Source: Clostridiales bacterium UBA2432
Lineage (GTDB): Bacteria > Bacillota > Clostridia > Lachnospirales > Vallitaleaceae
Direction of reading: 5' to 3'
NCBI GenBank assembly: GCA_002342805.1
Contig: DDQW01000031.1
Location: 74,232 to 121,235, forward strand
Length of the DNA: 47,004 bases
Shown: one piece after another, positions 25,398 to 34,343 of the stretch
How positions within the stretch are numbered: position 1 is the stretch's first letter
How the letters are laid out: the number at the start of each line of letters is the position of its first letter
Translations under genes and position numbers: made by a program
Notes under the pieces: generated by a model
What the model was told of the DNA's origin: nothing
Seen by the model: the letters and a program-made list of their open reading frames with translations, nothing else
Databases searched by the model: none

Positions 25398-28367
25398 CTA
25401 GTCTTCAACAATTAAAATATATCCTCTTGCATTTCGATTATCATCATCCACTAATGCATCTCTCATATCAATATCTGTCATTACACGTAGTCGGTCACCT
25501 AGTTGCAATTGATCCACGTCTATGACTTGACTGTTTTTAATAATAATCGTATCCGGATCCAACTCAATAAAGCCATAATTATTGGTATAACTTAACATTG
25601 ACCATCGTTCATCCTCTGTATCATAAACAGATATTTCATTTAATGCGAGGACATCATCATTAATTTCATAGATTTCACCGAGAACACTTTCTGTGACATA
25701 TGGCATTTTAACCACATGTGTTGCTTTCGTTCCTTGAGCAATGATTGTATACACTTCATCCACTTTATTGATTTCTGAATAGGTCTTAAACTGGTCTAAA
25801 CCAATTGTTGCACCGTCTTCTCTTATTTGTGTGCGATAATCCATTGTATATGAACGTTCAATCGGAGAATAAATCCATTCACTTTCTCTTAAACTGGCGT
25901 GGGACTGAACTGTAAAATCTTCAAAATCATTAATCTTAGCAATACGGCCTCGCATGATGGATATGCCTTCATTCCCGGAATCCGGCTTAACAATAATGAT
26001 GGCGGCTTGTTGGTTTCCGTTTAAAACAACTTGGGCATAGTCCGGAACCAAAACACCTGTCGGCGAAATATGTTTTCCGTTTTTCACTACAATGGTGCCT
26101 TCGTCGATGCCAATTGCACCCAGATGATTTTGCAATTGTATGGAGGTCAATCCATTGGACGCAATAATATTATCATAAGGAAGAACACTGTCCCGACCAT
26201 TTCTAAAGGTAATCTTTTTAATCTTTTCTCTTGAAAAATAGTTTTCGGTTACAACATACATATCCATATTGGTTTGCTTTAAATAATGTTCTGCATAACT
26301 TAAGCTCACGCGTTGATCATTATAGTAATATTCGATGTCTCTATTAGATGCATCGAGTGTAAGTGCTGAACTATAGCCTCTCCAGCCGGTTTGCTGAAGT
26401 TCGTATCCGTTGAGCATTGTAATTGTTTGTTGGCTGGTATTAATGGTTCCTAACTGACCTTTATATAGATTCTCTATGACATTGCCATAGGGATCTATGC
26501 GAATCTCTTGAATGCTTTCAACTAAACTTCCCGGTCCAACGACTGCTTGGTTAACCAACATACGCATGGTGTCTCCGGGTTCAAGTCCGTGAATATTTGT
26601 GTTCATATTATTTTTAATCACCGGTATGGATTCATTAATATCGTAGGTAGATACCATGCCATCGTTTGTTCGTACTGTCAATGTTTTACCGGCATCGCCT
26701 TGATCATTGACCATAATGATTTCTGCAAATTTCACCGTATAATTTGTTTTTGCTCTAGCTAATAAAATGTATTCCGGTTCTGCCGGGTCAACGCGTAAAT
26801 GAATGATATCTCCTACTTCAATCGCATTAATATCAGTGTCATCTTCATCAAATTCATAGGTCGGAAATAATTCATCGATATATCCGACTTCATCTTCATC
26901 ATCATAATAGGCTTGGCGCTCCACACTTATGGTGTTTTCACGATATCGTTTAACGACCTCTTGCCCATTCCAATCCGTAATCCGCAAATAATTATATTCA
27001 CGATTATGTTCGGTTACAATACCACTAAGTTCTGTTTGATCATTCATATTTTGAACCGGTTCAATCGACACGACGAGTTGATTAAGAATTTTTATTGTTA
27101 CTGTTTCTGTAATAGGCGCTTCTTCAATCGGTATAAAAAAATTGCCTATTCGAATTTGTTCTCGGTCTCCTCGATATAATCCGTTGGACACATTATAGCT
27201 TGCCTCTTGCTCTCCAACCTGTAAACGAATACGACCGTCATCATTTTCATCTATTGCTTCTAAAGTTCCTGTAACTTCAGTCACCGTACTTGTTCCTTTT
27301 ACATGAATATAGATAACTTCATTTATTGTTTCGTCTACAAGGTAAACTAAACTATCGGCTTCACGTAAGGCATCAAATCCAACCGATTGACCGTTTTTAT
27401 GTACAATAACTTCTTGAGAAATCGTTTTTCCAAAAGGATCTCGATTAAGATTCATGGTAATTTGGTTAACGCGGCCTTCATTATCTCGAATCCAGGCGGT
27501 CTTTGCTTGTTGGTTATCTGCGCTTCCTAATAGATATTCGTTACTGATATGTCCAATATAACCCGTCTTGACGGTGAGATTCATCGTATCATATAAGAGC
27601 TGATCCATGTTTCGTATGGTTTGAACAAGTTCTGCGCGTGTCAGCAAGCCATTCGGGTTAAAATTATTGCCGCTTCCTTGCATAAGCTCTGCTTCAAGTA
27701 CAGCTTCTACATAGGGTGCAAATTCTAAATCAATGGATTGCCAATCGTTAAACCGTAGAATTTCTTGGTTTTCATATTGAGGAATCAAAATATCCGGATT
27801 TTGACTATTGATAGCTTGGGCTAACCATGTAGCCATCTCTTGCCTTGTCACAAATTCACTTCGAATAAAATTAAACTCCGGGTCAAGAACATCTTGTTCA
27901 AGAACTAGACTGTCCGCCAATTGGGCGTTATCAATAAGCCCAAGCTGATTTGCAACACTTAAGTATCCTTTTGACCAAATGTCATCTAATCTTTCATCCT
28001 GTTGTCCAATATTTTCTGCCGCAATTTTTGCTTCCTCTTCTAGGTCTACACTTCTAAGTATGAGGGCAATCGCTTCTTCTTTTGTCACATTTGTATTGGG
28101 TCTAAATTGAAAGATTCCATTATTACGATATCCTTGGACAATCTCTAAGGCCGCCATTTGAGCGATGGCTTCCGTTCCCCAAAAAGAAGGAGCCACATCT
28201 GAAAACTGATTATTCGCCAAAATAGTATTTGCTTCCGATCTTCCGTAATACACATTATCAATATCCGCCGACAAAATTGCCTGATCAATATCCAACACCC
28301 CATAAATGTTACTATTTGATGCTAGCAAGATAAACACAAGACTGTATATAAGTATTTTTAACTTCAT
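25398..28367 (-). CDS. Large exported SLH-domain protein
   Basis: The protein has a signal peptide (LKILIYSLVFILLASNSNIYG) and then three SLH repeats in the first 270 residues (FSDVAPSFWGTEAIAQM, the segment near WSKGYLSVANQLGL, and LEFAPYVEAVLEAELM with a TRAEL box). About 700 residues of beta-rich sequence follow, with repeated short units of the kind IEVGDIIHLRV, LEPGDTMRMLV and LQLGDRLRVMT, suggesting tandem small barrels. An upstream TTG at 28379 is in frame but is part of the GGAGG ribosome site; the ATG at 28367, 5-6 bases past it, is the better start (989 residues). It heads the operon SLH–SLH–ctpA and is probably a main surface-layer component. Confidence 0.88.
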   Translation of the reverse strand: MKLKILIYSLVFILLASNSNIYGVLDIDQAILSADIDNVYYGRSEANTILANNQFSDVAPSFWGTEAIAQMAALEIVQGYRNNGIFQFRPNTNVTKEEAIALILRSVDLEEEAKIAAENIGQQDERLDDIWSKGYLSVANQLGLIDNAQLADSLVLEQDVLDPEFNFIRSEFVTRQEMATWLAQAINSQNPDILIPQYENQEILRFNDWQSIDLEFAPYVEAVLEAELMQGSGNNFNPNGLLTRAELVQTIRNMDQLLYDTMNLTVKTGYIGHISNEYLLGSADNQQAKTAWIRDNEGRVNQITMNLNRDPFGKTISQEVIVHKNGQSVGFDALREADSLVYLVDETINEVIYIHVKGTSTVTEVTGTLEAIDENDDGRIRLQVGEQEASYNVSNGLYRGDREQIRIGNFFIPIEEAPITETVTIKILNQLVVSIEPVQNMNDQTELSGIVTEHNREYNYLRITDWNGQEVVKRYRENTISVERQAYYDDEDEVGYIDELFPTYEFDEDDTDINAIEVGDIIHLRVDPAEPEYILLARAKTNYTVKFAEIIMVNDQGDAGKTLTVRTNDGMVSTYDINESIPVIKNNMNTNIHGLEPGDTMRMLVNQAVVGPGSLVESIQEIRIDPYGNVIENLYKGQLGTINTSQQTITMLNGYELQQTGWRGYSSALTLDASNRDIEYYYNDQRVSLSYAEHYLKQTNMDMYVVTENYFSREKIKKITFRNGRDSVLPYDNIIASNGLTSIQLQNHLGAIGIDEGTIVVKNGKHISPTGVLVPDYAQVVLNGNQQAAIIIVKPDSGNEGISIMRGRIAKINDFEDFTVQSHASLRESEWIYSPIERSYTMDYRTQIREDGATIGLDQFKTYSEINKVDEVYTIIAQGTKATHVVKMPYVTESVLGEIYEINDDVLALNEISVYDTEDERWSMLSYTNNYGFIELDPDTIIIKNSQVIDVDQLQLGDRLRVMTDIDMRDALVDDDNRNARGYILIVED

Positions 28368-28408
28368 AGAATCCTCCAATATATTTTCTTTATCTTTAAC
28401 ACTAAGAC

Positions 28409-28417
28409 ATTATACCA
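28409..28417 (-). promoter_or_regulatory. Predicted extended -10 promoter of the SLH operon
   Basis: On the minus strand TATAAT (28414-28409) is preceded by TGG (28417-28415), an extended -10 element. The -35 hexamer (AAGAAT near 28437-28432) is weak, as is common with extended -10 promoters. Confidence 0.55.
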
Positions 28418-28459
28418 TATTATTTCGGCATATTCTTCCCATATATTAAGTTATATCGG

Positions 28460-28487
28460 TTGAATAATCTCATAAAATATGTATAAT
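28460..28487 (+). promoter_or_regulatory. Predicted sigma-A promoter of the DUF1934 gene
   Basis: TTGAAT (28460-28465) and TATAAT (28482-28487) are 16 bases apart. It diverges from the SLH operon promoter about 45 bases away. Confidence 0.6.
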
Positions 28488-28522
28488 GAATATGCAAGAA
28501 GAAAGCGATAAGGGAGGATTTT

Positions 28523-28942
28523 ATGAAAGATAATGCCCGTATAACAGTGAAAGGCAATCAAAACGCTTCATCCGAAGATGAATTGATTGAAATGCAAACA
28601 ACTGGAAAATGGTTCACCAAAGATAACAAAGACTATATATTTTATAATGATACGGAGTTAATTGAATCTGTAGAAACAAAAACCCGTGTCACCATTGACG
28701 GCAACACGGTTTCCATTATAAGAAAAGGTGGAACAAACACCCACCTCGTTTTTGAAAAAGGTATCACACATATGATTCCCTACGAAACACCTTTTGGCGT
28801 CCTTGATATGGTCTCATCAACAAAAGATATTCAAGTCTCACGTAAGTTTGATTCAATTGAACTTACAGTTTTGTATTCTCTTGAGATGAATCAACAAGAT
28901 ATGGGACCTTCTTCATTTTATATTTGTGCAAAGCGCTTATAA
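28523..28942 (+). CDS. DUF1934 (YwiB-like) beta-barrel protein
   Basis: The 139-residue cytoplasmic protein matches the DUF1934/YwiB pattern of alternating beta strands: ARITVKGNQ at the start, KDYIFYNDTELIESVETKTRVTIDGNTVSIIRKG in the middle, and the conserved end IPYETPFGVLDM...LTVLYSLEMNQQDMGPSSFYI. The family has a lipocalin-like barrel and no established function. GGGAGG lies about 7 bases before the ATG. Its stop codon overlaps the convergent glnK stop. Confidence 0.85.
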   Translation: MKDNARITVKGNQNASSEDELIEMQTTGKWFTKDNKDYIFYNDTELIESVETKTRVTIDGNTVSIIRKGGTNTHLVFEKGITHMIPYETPFGVLDMVSSTKDIQVSRKFDSIELTVLYSLEMNQQDMGPSSFYICAKRL

Positions 28943-29284
28943 TGCATCAATACCTTCTTCACCCGTACGAATCTTAATCACATTCATGACAGGATAGATG
29001 AAAATTTTTCCATCACCAATCTTTCCTGTCGCTAGCACTTCCTTAGCTGTATTCACGATTTCATCAACCACTTTTTCTTCAACAACCATCTCTATTTTTA
29101 CTTTCGGAAGTAAATTAACCTCATATTCAACACCTCTGTACATATGGGTAATCCCTTTTTGGTTTCCATATCCTTGAACGTGTGTAACGGTCATTCCCTG
29201 AATTCCTATTGAATTCATGGCTACTTTAAGATCTTCTAAAGAATCCGGTCTTACCAAAATCTCAATCTTTATTATATCTGTCAT
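28937..29284 (-). CDS. glnK: P-II family nitrogen regulatory protein
   Basis: The 115-residue protein is a P-II signal transducer that senses 2-oxoglutarate and adenylates and plugs the ammonium channel AmtB when nitrogen is plentiful. The T-loop (about 39-57, GYGNQKGITHMYRGVEYEVN) keeps a tyrosine at Y54, the position modified in proteobacteria, and GKIGDGKIFI near 87-96 is the ATP-binding B-loop. Genetic linkage right after amtB (57-base gap) defines it as GlnK-like. It shares the sequence TTATAA with the stop codon of the convergent DUF1934 gene. Confidence 0.93.
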   Translation of the reverse strand: MTDIIKIEILVRPDSLEDLKVAMNSIGIQGMTVTHVQGYGNQKGITHMYRGVEYEVNLLPKVKIEMVVEEKVVDEIVNTAKEVLATGKIGDGKIFIYPVMNVIKIRTGEEGIDAL

Positions 29285-29341
29285 ATCGCTCTCCTTTCAT
29301 TTTATGTTAATAGTATATCCATATTTCACCCTTTTTTCAAA

Positions 29342-30553
29342 TTATAATTCAATGTATGCAGAAATACCATGTTCAATTGTATCTAATCCATGATTTTCCA
29401 TATGTTCATCAACACGAAGGCCTTTTGCCATACGAATCAAGCTAAATGTAACGTAAGCTAAGACGGCTGCTACCCCTCCACAAATCAAGACACCTAATCC
29501 TTGTGTTAATAACAAGATAATACTGCCGCCATAGAACAATCCACCATTTACACTAAATAGGCCAATTGCTAGTGTACCAAAGATTCCACATACGCCATGA
29601 ACCGATATAGCTCCTACCGGATCATCAATGTTTAGTCGGCGTTCAATAAATTCAACGGCATAAATCATAATAATACCACTTAAAACTCCAACAATAATGG
29701 CGCCGATAAATGTAATCTGATTCGCTCCTGCAGTAATACCAACTAAACCGGCTAAAGCACCATTTAATGTGAGTCCTGCATCTGGTTTACCATATTTTAT
29801 ATCACTCAAAAATAGCGCTGACACAGTTGCTCCTGCTCCACTTAAAAGTGTTGTAATCGCTGCATGTACTGTATCCGGCGATGTAATGTCCAGGGTTGAT
29901 CCCGGATTAAATCCAAACCAACCAAACCATAAAATCAAAACACCTAGTGCACCTAATGGAATGTTATGCCCCGGAATAGCAACCGGCTTGCCGTTTTTAA
30001 ACTTTCCTTTTCTCGCTCCAACCATTTTTGCGCCGACTAATGCGCAGATACCACCAACGGCATGAACGGCTGTCCCTCCTGCAAAGTCTCTAAATCCAAG
30101 CTTTTCCGCAAGAAAACCCCCGCCCCATATCCAATGTCCGATCAAGGGATAGATGAGTGTTGTTGCAATAATCACAAATAAAAGATAGGATATAAATTTT
30201 GTACGCTCAGCCATAGCTCCTGATACAATGGTTGCACATGTTGCTGCAAAAATTGCTTGAAAAAAGAAGAACGCTTCAAATGAAATACCTGCAAAAGCGT
30301 CAGGTGCATTTAACAAACCAAAATAGGATTGTCCAATCACGCCTCCCATATCTTTGCCATACATAAATCCAAAGCCAATAACAAAATAACATAATACACC
30401 GACCGATACGGTAACAAAGTTCTTCATGATGATGTTAACCGCATTTTTAGATTGTGTGAATCCAACTTCAACCATCGCAAATCCTGCATGCATCAAAAAA
30501 ACAAATACACTTGCAATAAATACCCACATTGTGTTCAAAATAAAAGTTTCCAT
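29342..30553 (-). CDS. amtB: Ammonium transporter
   Basis: The 403-residue channel has the typical eleven hydrophobic segments and the family blocks MVEVGFTQSKNAVNI near the start, FAGGTAVHAVGG and GAISVHGVCGIFGTL, the last two carrying the twin pore histidines. It lets ammonium into the cell and is paired with glnK downstream. The GGAGG ribosome site is 12 bases from the ATG, longer than usual. Expression is probably controlled by the antitermination leader at 30589-30668. Confidence 0.96.
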   Translation of the reverse strand: METFILNTMWVFIASVFVFLMHAGFAMVEVGFTQSKNAVNIIMKNFVTVSVGVLCYFVIGFGFMYGKDMGGVIGQSYFGLLNAPDAFAGISFEAFFFFQAIFAATCATIVSGAMAERTKFISYLLFVIIATTLIYPLIGHWIWGGGFLAEKLGFRDFAGGTAVHAVGGICALVGAKMVGARKGKFKNGKPVAIPGHNIPLGALGVLILWFGWFGFNPGSTLDITSPDTVHAAITTLLSGAGATVSALFLSDIKYGKPDAGLTLNGALAGLVGITAGANQITFIGAIIVGVLSGIIMIYAVEFIERRLNIDDPVGAISVHGVCGIFGTLAIGLFSVNGGLFYGGSIILLLTQGLGVLICGGVAAVLAYVTFSLIRMAKGLRVDEHMENHGLDTIEHGISAYIEL

Positions 30554-30588
30554 AATCGTTTATAACCTCCAAGTTATCATTTGCAAAC

Positions 30589-30626
30589 AAAAAAAGCCCG
30601 CAAATATCCTATTGATATTTACGGAC
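30589..30626 (-). terminator. Regulated terminator in the amtB leader
   Basis: On the minus strand GTCCGTAAATATC (30626-30614) pairs over 13 positions, including two G·U pairs, with GATATTTGCGGGC (30608-30596) around a 5-base loop, followed by seven T (30595-30589). It lies about 40 bases before the amtB start and can also end the helicase transcript. Confidence 0.9.
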
Positions 30627-30668
30627 TCCGTTGTCCATTTACATTATTACGAATTCGCCATTGAATTC
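30589..30668 (-). promoter_or_regulatory. ANTAR-type dual-hairpin antitermination leader of amtB–glnK
   Basis: Reading the minus strand from 30668: hairpin P1 is GAATTC–AATGGC–GAATTC (30668-30651); after 12 bases hairpin P2 is ATGGAC–AACGGA–GTCCGT (30638-30621). Both loops have six bases with A at position 1 and G at position 4, the defining marks of RNAs bound by ANTAR-domain proteins. The 3' arm of P2 is also the 5' arm of the terminator at 30626-30596, so P2 and terminator exclude each other. A consensus promoter starts transcription at about the first base of P1. ANTAR control of nitrogen genes is known in clostridia. No ANTAR protein is in this window. Confidence 0.85.
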
Positions 30669-30674
30669 TGTCAT

Positions 30675-30703
30675 ATTATAACGAATCATCATGCGTTTGT
30701 CAA
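30675..30703 (-). promoter_or_regulatory. Consensus sigma-A promoter of amtB
   Basis: On the minus strand a perfect TTGACA (30703-30698) and a perfect TATAAT (30680-30675) are exactly 17 bases apart. The -35 box starts 6 bases after the helicase stop codon, so amtB is not simply read from the helicase gene. Confidence 0.88.
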
Positions 30704-30709
30704 ATCATT

Positions 30710-32404
30710 TTAACTTTTTGCGACTTCCACATTGACGATACGCCCTTTAATCCGCTTATCTTTTAAATGTTTGATGACTTGATCAACATATCGATCTTCG
30801 ACATCAACAAAAGAAAACTTATCATACATATCGATAGCACCAATGCTACGACCATTGACTTGACATTCACCGGTAATTGCACCTAGCAAGTCAGAAACCG
30901 TTGCTTTGTGCGCTTTTCCAACGCTAACAAACATACGTGTTTGCCCACTGCTTTTTGTGTTGCGTCGTTTACCCGACGGAGAACCTGACGCACGATCTGC
31001 GCGTGAACTACGTTCGCCTCTTGAACCACGATCTCCTCGTGAATCACGTCGGCCACCTCGCTCATTACTACGACCTTGCTTATTAAAGTTATGATCATTT
31101 AAGTCACTTTCTTCAACCATGTCATGTAATGTTAAGGCATCTTTTAACAAGGATGCTGCCAGTGTATCTATGCTATAGCCTTTTGCTACAATCTTTTGAA
31201 CAATGGGCTCGTAGTGATCAAGAACGTCTTGGTCCATACTCTCCATTAAGTTGTCGATAAATTTCTCCATCTTGGTATCATTCACTTCTTTGACCGAAGG
31301 CACATTAATCTTTTCGATTTTTTTCTTAATGTATTGTTCAACTGCGTGTAATTGGAAACGATCTTTAAAAGATGCTAATGTTATGGATTCTCCCGGCTTA
31401 CCTGCACGACCACTTCGTCCGATTCGATGTACATAATAATCTGCTTTTTCCGGAATATCATAGTTAATAATCAAATCAACATTTTGAATATCCAAACCTC
31501 TAGCTGCTACATCTGTTGCAACCAAAACATTAATCACGCCTGAGTTAAACTTCTGCAAAACTGTTAAGCGTAATTCTTGCTTTAAATCACCATGAATTTT
31601 ATCTGACCAATAATCTTTGGCCTGTAATTCATCAGTGATCTTATCAACCATACGTTTTGTATTACAAAAAACAATACAACGCTCTGGAGCTTTTGCATCC
31701 AGTAGTCTAAACAAAGCTTCCGTTTTGTACTTACTTTTAACAGCACAATACTGTTGAATAACTGTACTGGTTGTTAATCCTTTTGATTGAATTTTAATGT
31801 TTTGGGGATGGTCTAAATACTTTTCAGCAATCTCGTGAATGGCCCTAGGCATCGTTGCAGAGAACATAATTGTTTGACGTTCTGTATGAACACTACTCAA
31901 AATCAACTCAATATCTTCTCTAAAGCCCATTTTAAGCATTTCATCCGCTTCGTCCATAATGATTGTATGAAGCGCGTCAAATTTAATCGTTTTACGATTA
32001 ATATGGTCAATAAGACGTCCTGGTGTTCCAACGATTACATGAGCACCTGACTTTAATGCACTAATCTGTTTATATATGGGTTCACCGCCATAAACAGCCA
32101 CAGTCTTTACACCTACCATATACTTTGCGAGTTTCCTGAATTCGCCTGCGACTTGCACCGACAATTCACGCGTAGGACATAGTATAAGCACTTGTGGCTT
32201 TCTTACGTCCGGGTCGATTTTTTCTAATACCGGGATAGCAAATGCTGCTGTTTTTCCGGTTCCTGTTTGTGATTGACCAATGACATCATGGCCTTCACTA
32301 ATCAATGCAATACCTTTTTGTTGGATTTCTGTTGCTTTCTCAAAACCCATGTCAGCTATTGCTTTTAAGATGTTACCGCTTGTTACTAATTTTTCAAAGT
32401 TCAT
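30710..32404 (-). CDS. DEAD-box RNA helicase with DbpA-type RNA-binding domain
   Basis: The 564-residue helicase carries the Q motif (GFEKATEIQQKGI), motif I QTGTGKT (46-52), DEAD (151-154), SAT (182-184), and HRIGRSGR (motif VI). A linker near 430-480 is rich in Arg, Gly, Ser and Asp (GGRRDSRGDRGSRGER), typical of RNA-binding tails. The last 75 residues form a DbpA-like RNA-recognition domain (RMFVSVGKAHKATVSDLLGAI). That architecture matches CshA/DeaD/DbpA-type proteins used in ribosome assembly, RNA decay and cold adaptation; I cannot tell which. It is monocistronic with its own promoter. Confidence 0.94.
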   Translation of the reverse strand: MNFEKLVTSGNILKAIADMGFEKATEIQQKGIALISEGHDVIGQSQTGTGKTAAFAIPVLEKIDPDVRKPQVLILCPTRELSVQVAGEFRKLAKYMVGVKTVAVYGGEPIYKQISALKSGAHVIVGTPGRLIDHINRKTIKFDALHTIIMDEADEMLKMGFREDIELILSSVHTERQTIMFSATMPRAIHEIAEKYLDHPQNIKIQSKGLTTSTVIQQYCAVKSKYKTEALFRLLDAKAPERCIVFCNTKRMVDKITDELQAKDYWSDKIHGDLKQELRLTVLQKFNSGVINVLVATDVAARGLDIQNVDLIINYDIPEKADYYVHRIGRSGRAGKPGESITLASFKDRFQLHAVEQYIKKKIEKINVPSVKEVNDTKMEKFIDNLMESMDQDVLDHYEPIVQKIVAKGYSIDTLAASLLKDALTLHDMVEESDLNDHNFNKQGRSNERGGRRDSRGDRGSRGERSSRADRASGSPSGKRRNTKSSGQTRMFVSVGKAHKATVSDLLGAITGECQVNGRSIGAIDMYDKFSFVDVEDRYVDQVIKHLKDKRIKGRIVNVEVAKS

Positions 32405-32463
32405 TCTTTACTTCCTATTCTTAAATCAAATTAATACTGTTACAATTAGACAGCAATCATACT

Positions 32464-32492
32464 ATTATAACATATACACAAGTAGCTCACAA
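32464..32492 (-). promoter_or_regulatory. Predicted sigma-A promoter of the helicase gene
   Basis: On the minus strand TTGTGA (32492-32487) and TATAAT (32469-32464) are 17 bases apart, giving a leader of about 50 bases. The promoter begins just past the stop codon of the ArAE gene. Confidence 0.65.
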
Positions 32493-32497
32493 GATAA

Positions 32498-33463
32498 TTA
32501 TCTAAACTTTTGCGAAAACTGTATTTTTATTTCAACAAATTCGATGAGATCACTCAAATAACGAAACAATACCGCTCGGTTTTCAAATTCTTCACGGCTA
32601 CTTGGCAGAGGTGTGCTCCGGTAATACTCAAGCAAGCCTTCTCCTTTTTCTTTTAAACTAACACCGGTATTACTTTCTGCAAATTCATCCGCAATCTGGC
32701 CGGTAAAATCACTTAATGGCTGTGCCTGTTCAACTGTAATAAACATGCGCTCTAGATATTTATCCATGTGCATTAAGAGCAAAAACTGTTGCCGTCGCAT
32801 TTGAAAATAATATATATAATAGCTATTATCGACAAAAATATAGTTATTGCTGTGTTGTATGGCTTCTCTTTGCCCCTTTTCAAGAAGTTGATCCAAACGT
32901 TTAAGGCCTCTGTCTTTGTCTTCTATGGAACATTGGTTGACCAGCTTTAGCCGCATTATTTTCAGCACGCGCTTCATCTCTTCTTCAACATTGGCTTGAT
33001 CTTCTTTAATGGCTTTAATCCGATTGGGCATATGAAGATTCAATATCCAAGCCACGCCAACGCCGATGACAACTAATCCCAACTCATTGAGTATAATGCG
33101 AAAACTTAGCTCTTGAAAGGTATAGATATGACTCACTAAAACCGTACTGATTGCCCAAGCATCCAAACTATTTAACCATGTTAACATTAGGGTGAAACTT
33201 AATAAAAAAACGCCTAGCATGAGTAAGGTATGGCTTCCAAACCAAAAGATCACCGATGCAAGTATAATGGCGATACCCGCAAATAATATACGTTTTATTC
33301 CGGTGATATAGGTTTGTTTGCGCGTGTCAAAAATACTCAGCATGGTAATAACACCTGCCGTTGTTGCATAGGCAAGCCCTAAAAGTTCTGCTAAAATAAT
33401 AGCTAACATAACTCCTAGGGTTATTTTTATCGATCTATATAGCACAATAACTCTCCACTTCAT
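32498..33463 (-). CDS. ArAE/FUSC-type membrane protein (aromatic acid exporter family)
   Basis: The first 150 residues hold about five to six membrane helices (ITLGVMLAIILAELLGLAYATTAGVITML, GIAIILASVIFWFG, LGVFLLSFTLML, LGLVVIGVGVAWIL). The rest is a soluble, helical cytoplasmic domain, the layout of Firmicutes proteins labelled aromatic acid exporter or DUF939. The export role is by analogy only. An in-frame GTG at 33472 is possible, but the ATG at 33463 is better placed after AAAAGGG; both overlap the end of the patatin gene by 29-38 bases. It is the last gene of the RND–patatin operon, with no obvious terminator. Confidence 0.82.
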   Translation of the reverse strand: MKWRVIVLYRSIKITLGVMLAIILAELLGLAYATTAGVITMLSIFDTRKQTYITGIKRILFAGIAIILASVIFWFGSHTLLMLGVFLLSFTLMLTWLNSLDAWAISTVLVSHIYTFQELSFRIILNELGLVVIGVGVAWILNLHMPNRIKAIKEDQANVEEEMKRVLKIMRLKLVNQCSIEDKDRGLKRLDQLLEKGQREAIQHSNNYIFVDNSYYIYYFQMRRQQFLLLMHMDKYLERMFITVEQAQPLSDFTGQIADEFAESNTGVSLKEKGEGLLEYYRSTPLPSSREEFENRAVLFRYLSDLIEFVEIKIQFSQKFR

Positions 33464-34343
33464 GATCCACACCCTTTTGGGCCTCTTCTTTTAAAAATCG
33501 AACTAGCTTTTCACCATATTCATAGCCTAACTGATAATCCTGTTCTAATATGTTTAAATCTTTTGTCAACCGCTTTGTTTGAAAGGTATCCGGCGGACAT
33601 ACTTCAATCATTCTTACCCCTTCGTGTTCTGACCGGATATATTCAAGTTGTGCATTATATATTTTACTTCGTTCTGAAAGCGCCTCCTGAACCTTTGGTA
33701 ATTTTCGTAACATGAATTTCGTCAAAAATTTATTGGAATCATCCATTCGATAATTATATTTTTTCGATCGTAAAACCACAATATGAGTCGCACCCAATTG
33801 AATGGCTTTTTTTACCGGAATTGGGTCTGCAACACCGCCGTCAATATAGTCTGTTCCATCCACGTTCACCGGATGTTTATAAATGACAGGTACTGCAGAG
33901 GAAGCTTTGATAGCTTCTTCTAGTGTTTCTTCTGTTGGTTTTATGAATTCAACTTTTCCTGTTTCAACATTGGTGACACCGACATAAAATTTACTGGGGG
34001 ACTCCATGATTCGATCAAGGTCTAAGCGTACCTCGTCGATGGTTTTTTTCCACAACCAGTCCAAATCCATTAAGTGATGACCACTAAAAAACTTTCGAAA
34101 ATTAATGAACTCCGGTTTTGTTGAATACTCCATATACACCTGTCTGTTTCGTCCGAACATGTGCGCTAAATAGGCCGCAATATTTGTAGCCCCCGCCGAC
34201 ACCCCGATACACCATTCAAAAGGGTTATATTCCTCTTTTATAAAGGCATCCAGTATACCTGTGGAAAATATGCCACGCATGGCTCCACCTTCAACAACCA
34301 GTGCCCATTTTGTTTCATTTTTTTCTTGCAAATTAACATTCAT
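33435..34343 (-). CDS. Patatin-like phospholipase
   Basis: This 302-residue cytoplasmic-type hydrolase has the patatin features in order: oxyanion-hole glycines in VVEGGAMRGI (17-26), nucleophile S49 in GVSAG and catalytic D168 in YIDGGVADP. Relatives are esterases or phospholipases, often of unknown substrate. Its ATG overlaps the stop codon of the RND permease gene by one base (TAATG), so translation is probably coupled. The link to an exporter and an ArAE protein suggests a role in handling lipids or fatty acids at the membrane, which is inference. Confidence 0.92.
   Translation of the reverse strand: MNVNLQEKNETKWALVVEGGAMRGIFSTGILDAFIKEEYNPFEWCIGVSAGATNIAAYLAHMFGRNRQVYMEYSTKPEFINFRKFFSGHHLMDLDWLWKKTIDEVRLDLDRIMESPSKFYVGVTNVETGKVEFIKPTEETLEEAIKASSAVPVIYKHPVNVDGTDYIDGGVADPIPVKKAIQLGATHIVVLRSKKYNYRMDDSNKFLTKFMLRKLPKVQEALSERSKIYNAQLEYIRSEHEGVRMIEVCPPDTFQTKRLTKDLNILEQDYQLGYEYGEKLVRFLKEEAQKGVDHEVESYCAI

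Noticed and set aside
28368..28379. TTG start of the large SLH protein
   Set aside because: The TTGGAGG is the ribosome site for the ATG at 28367.
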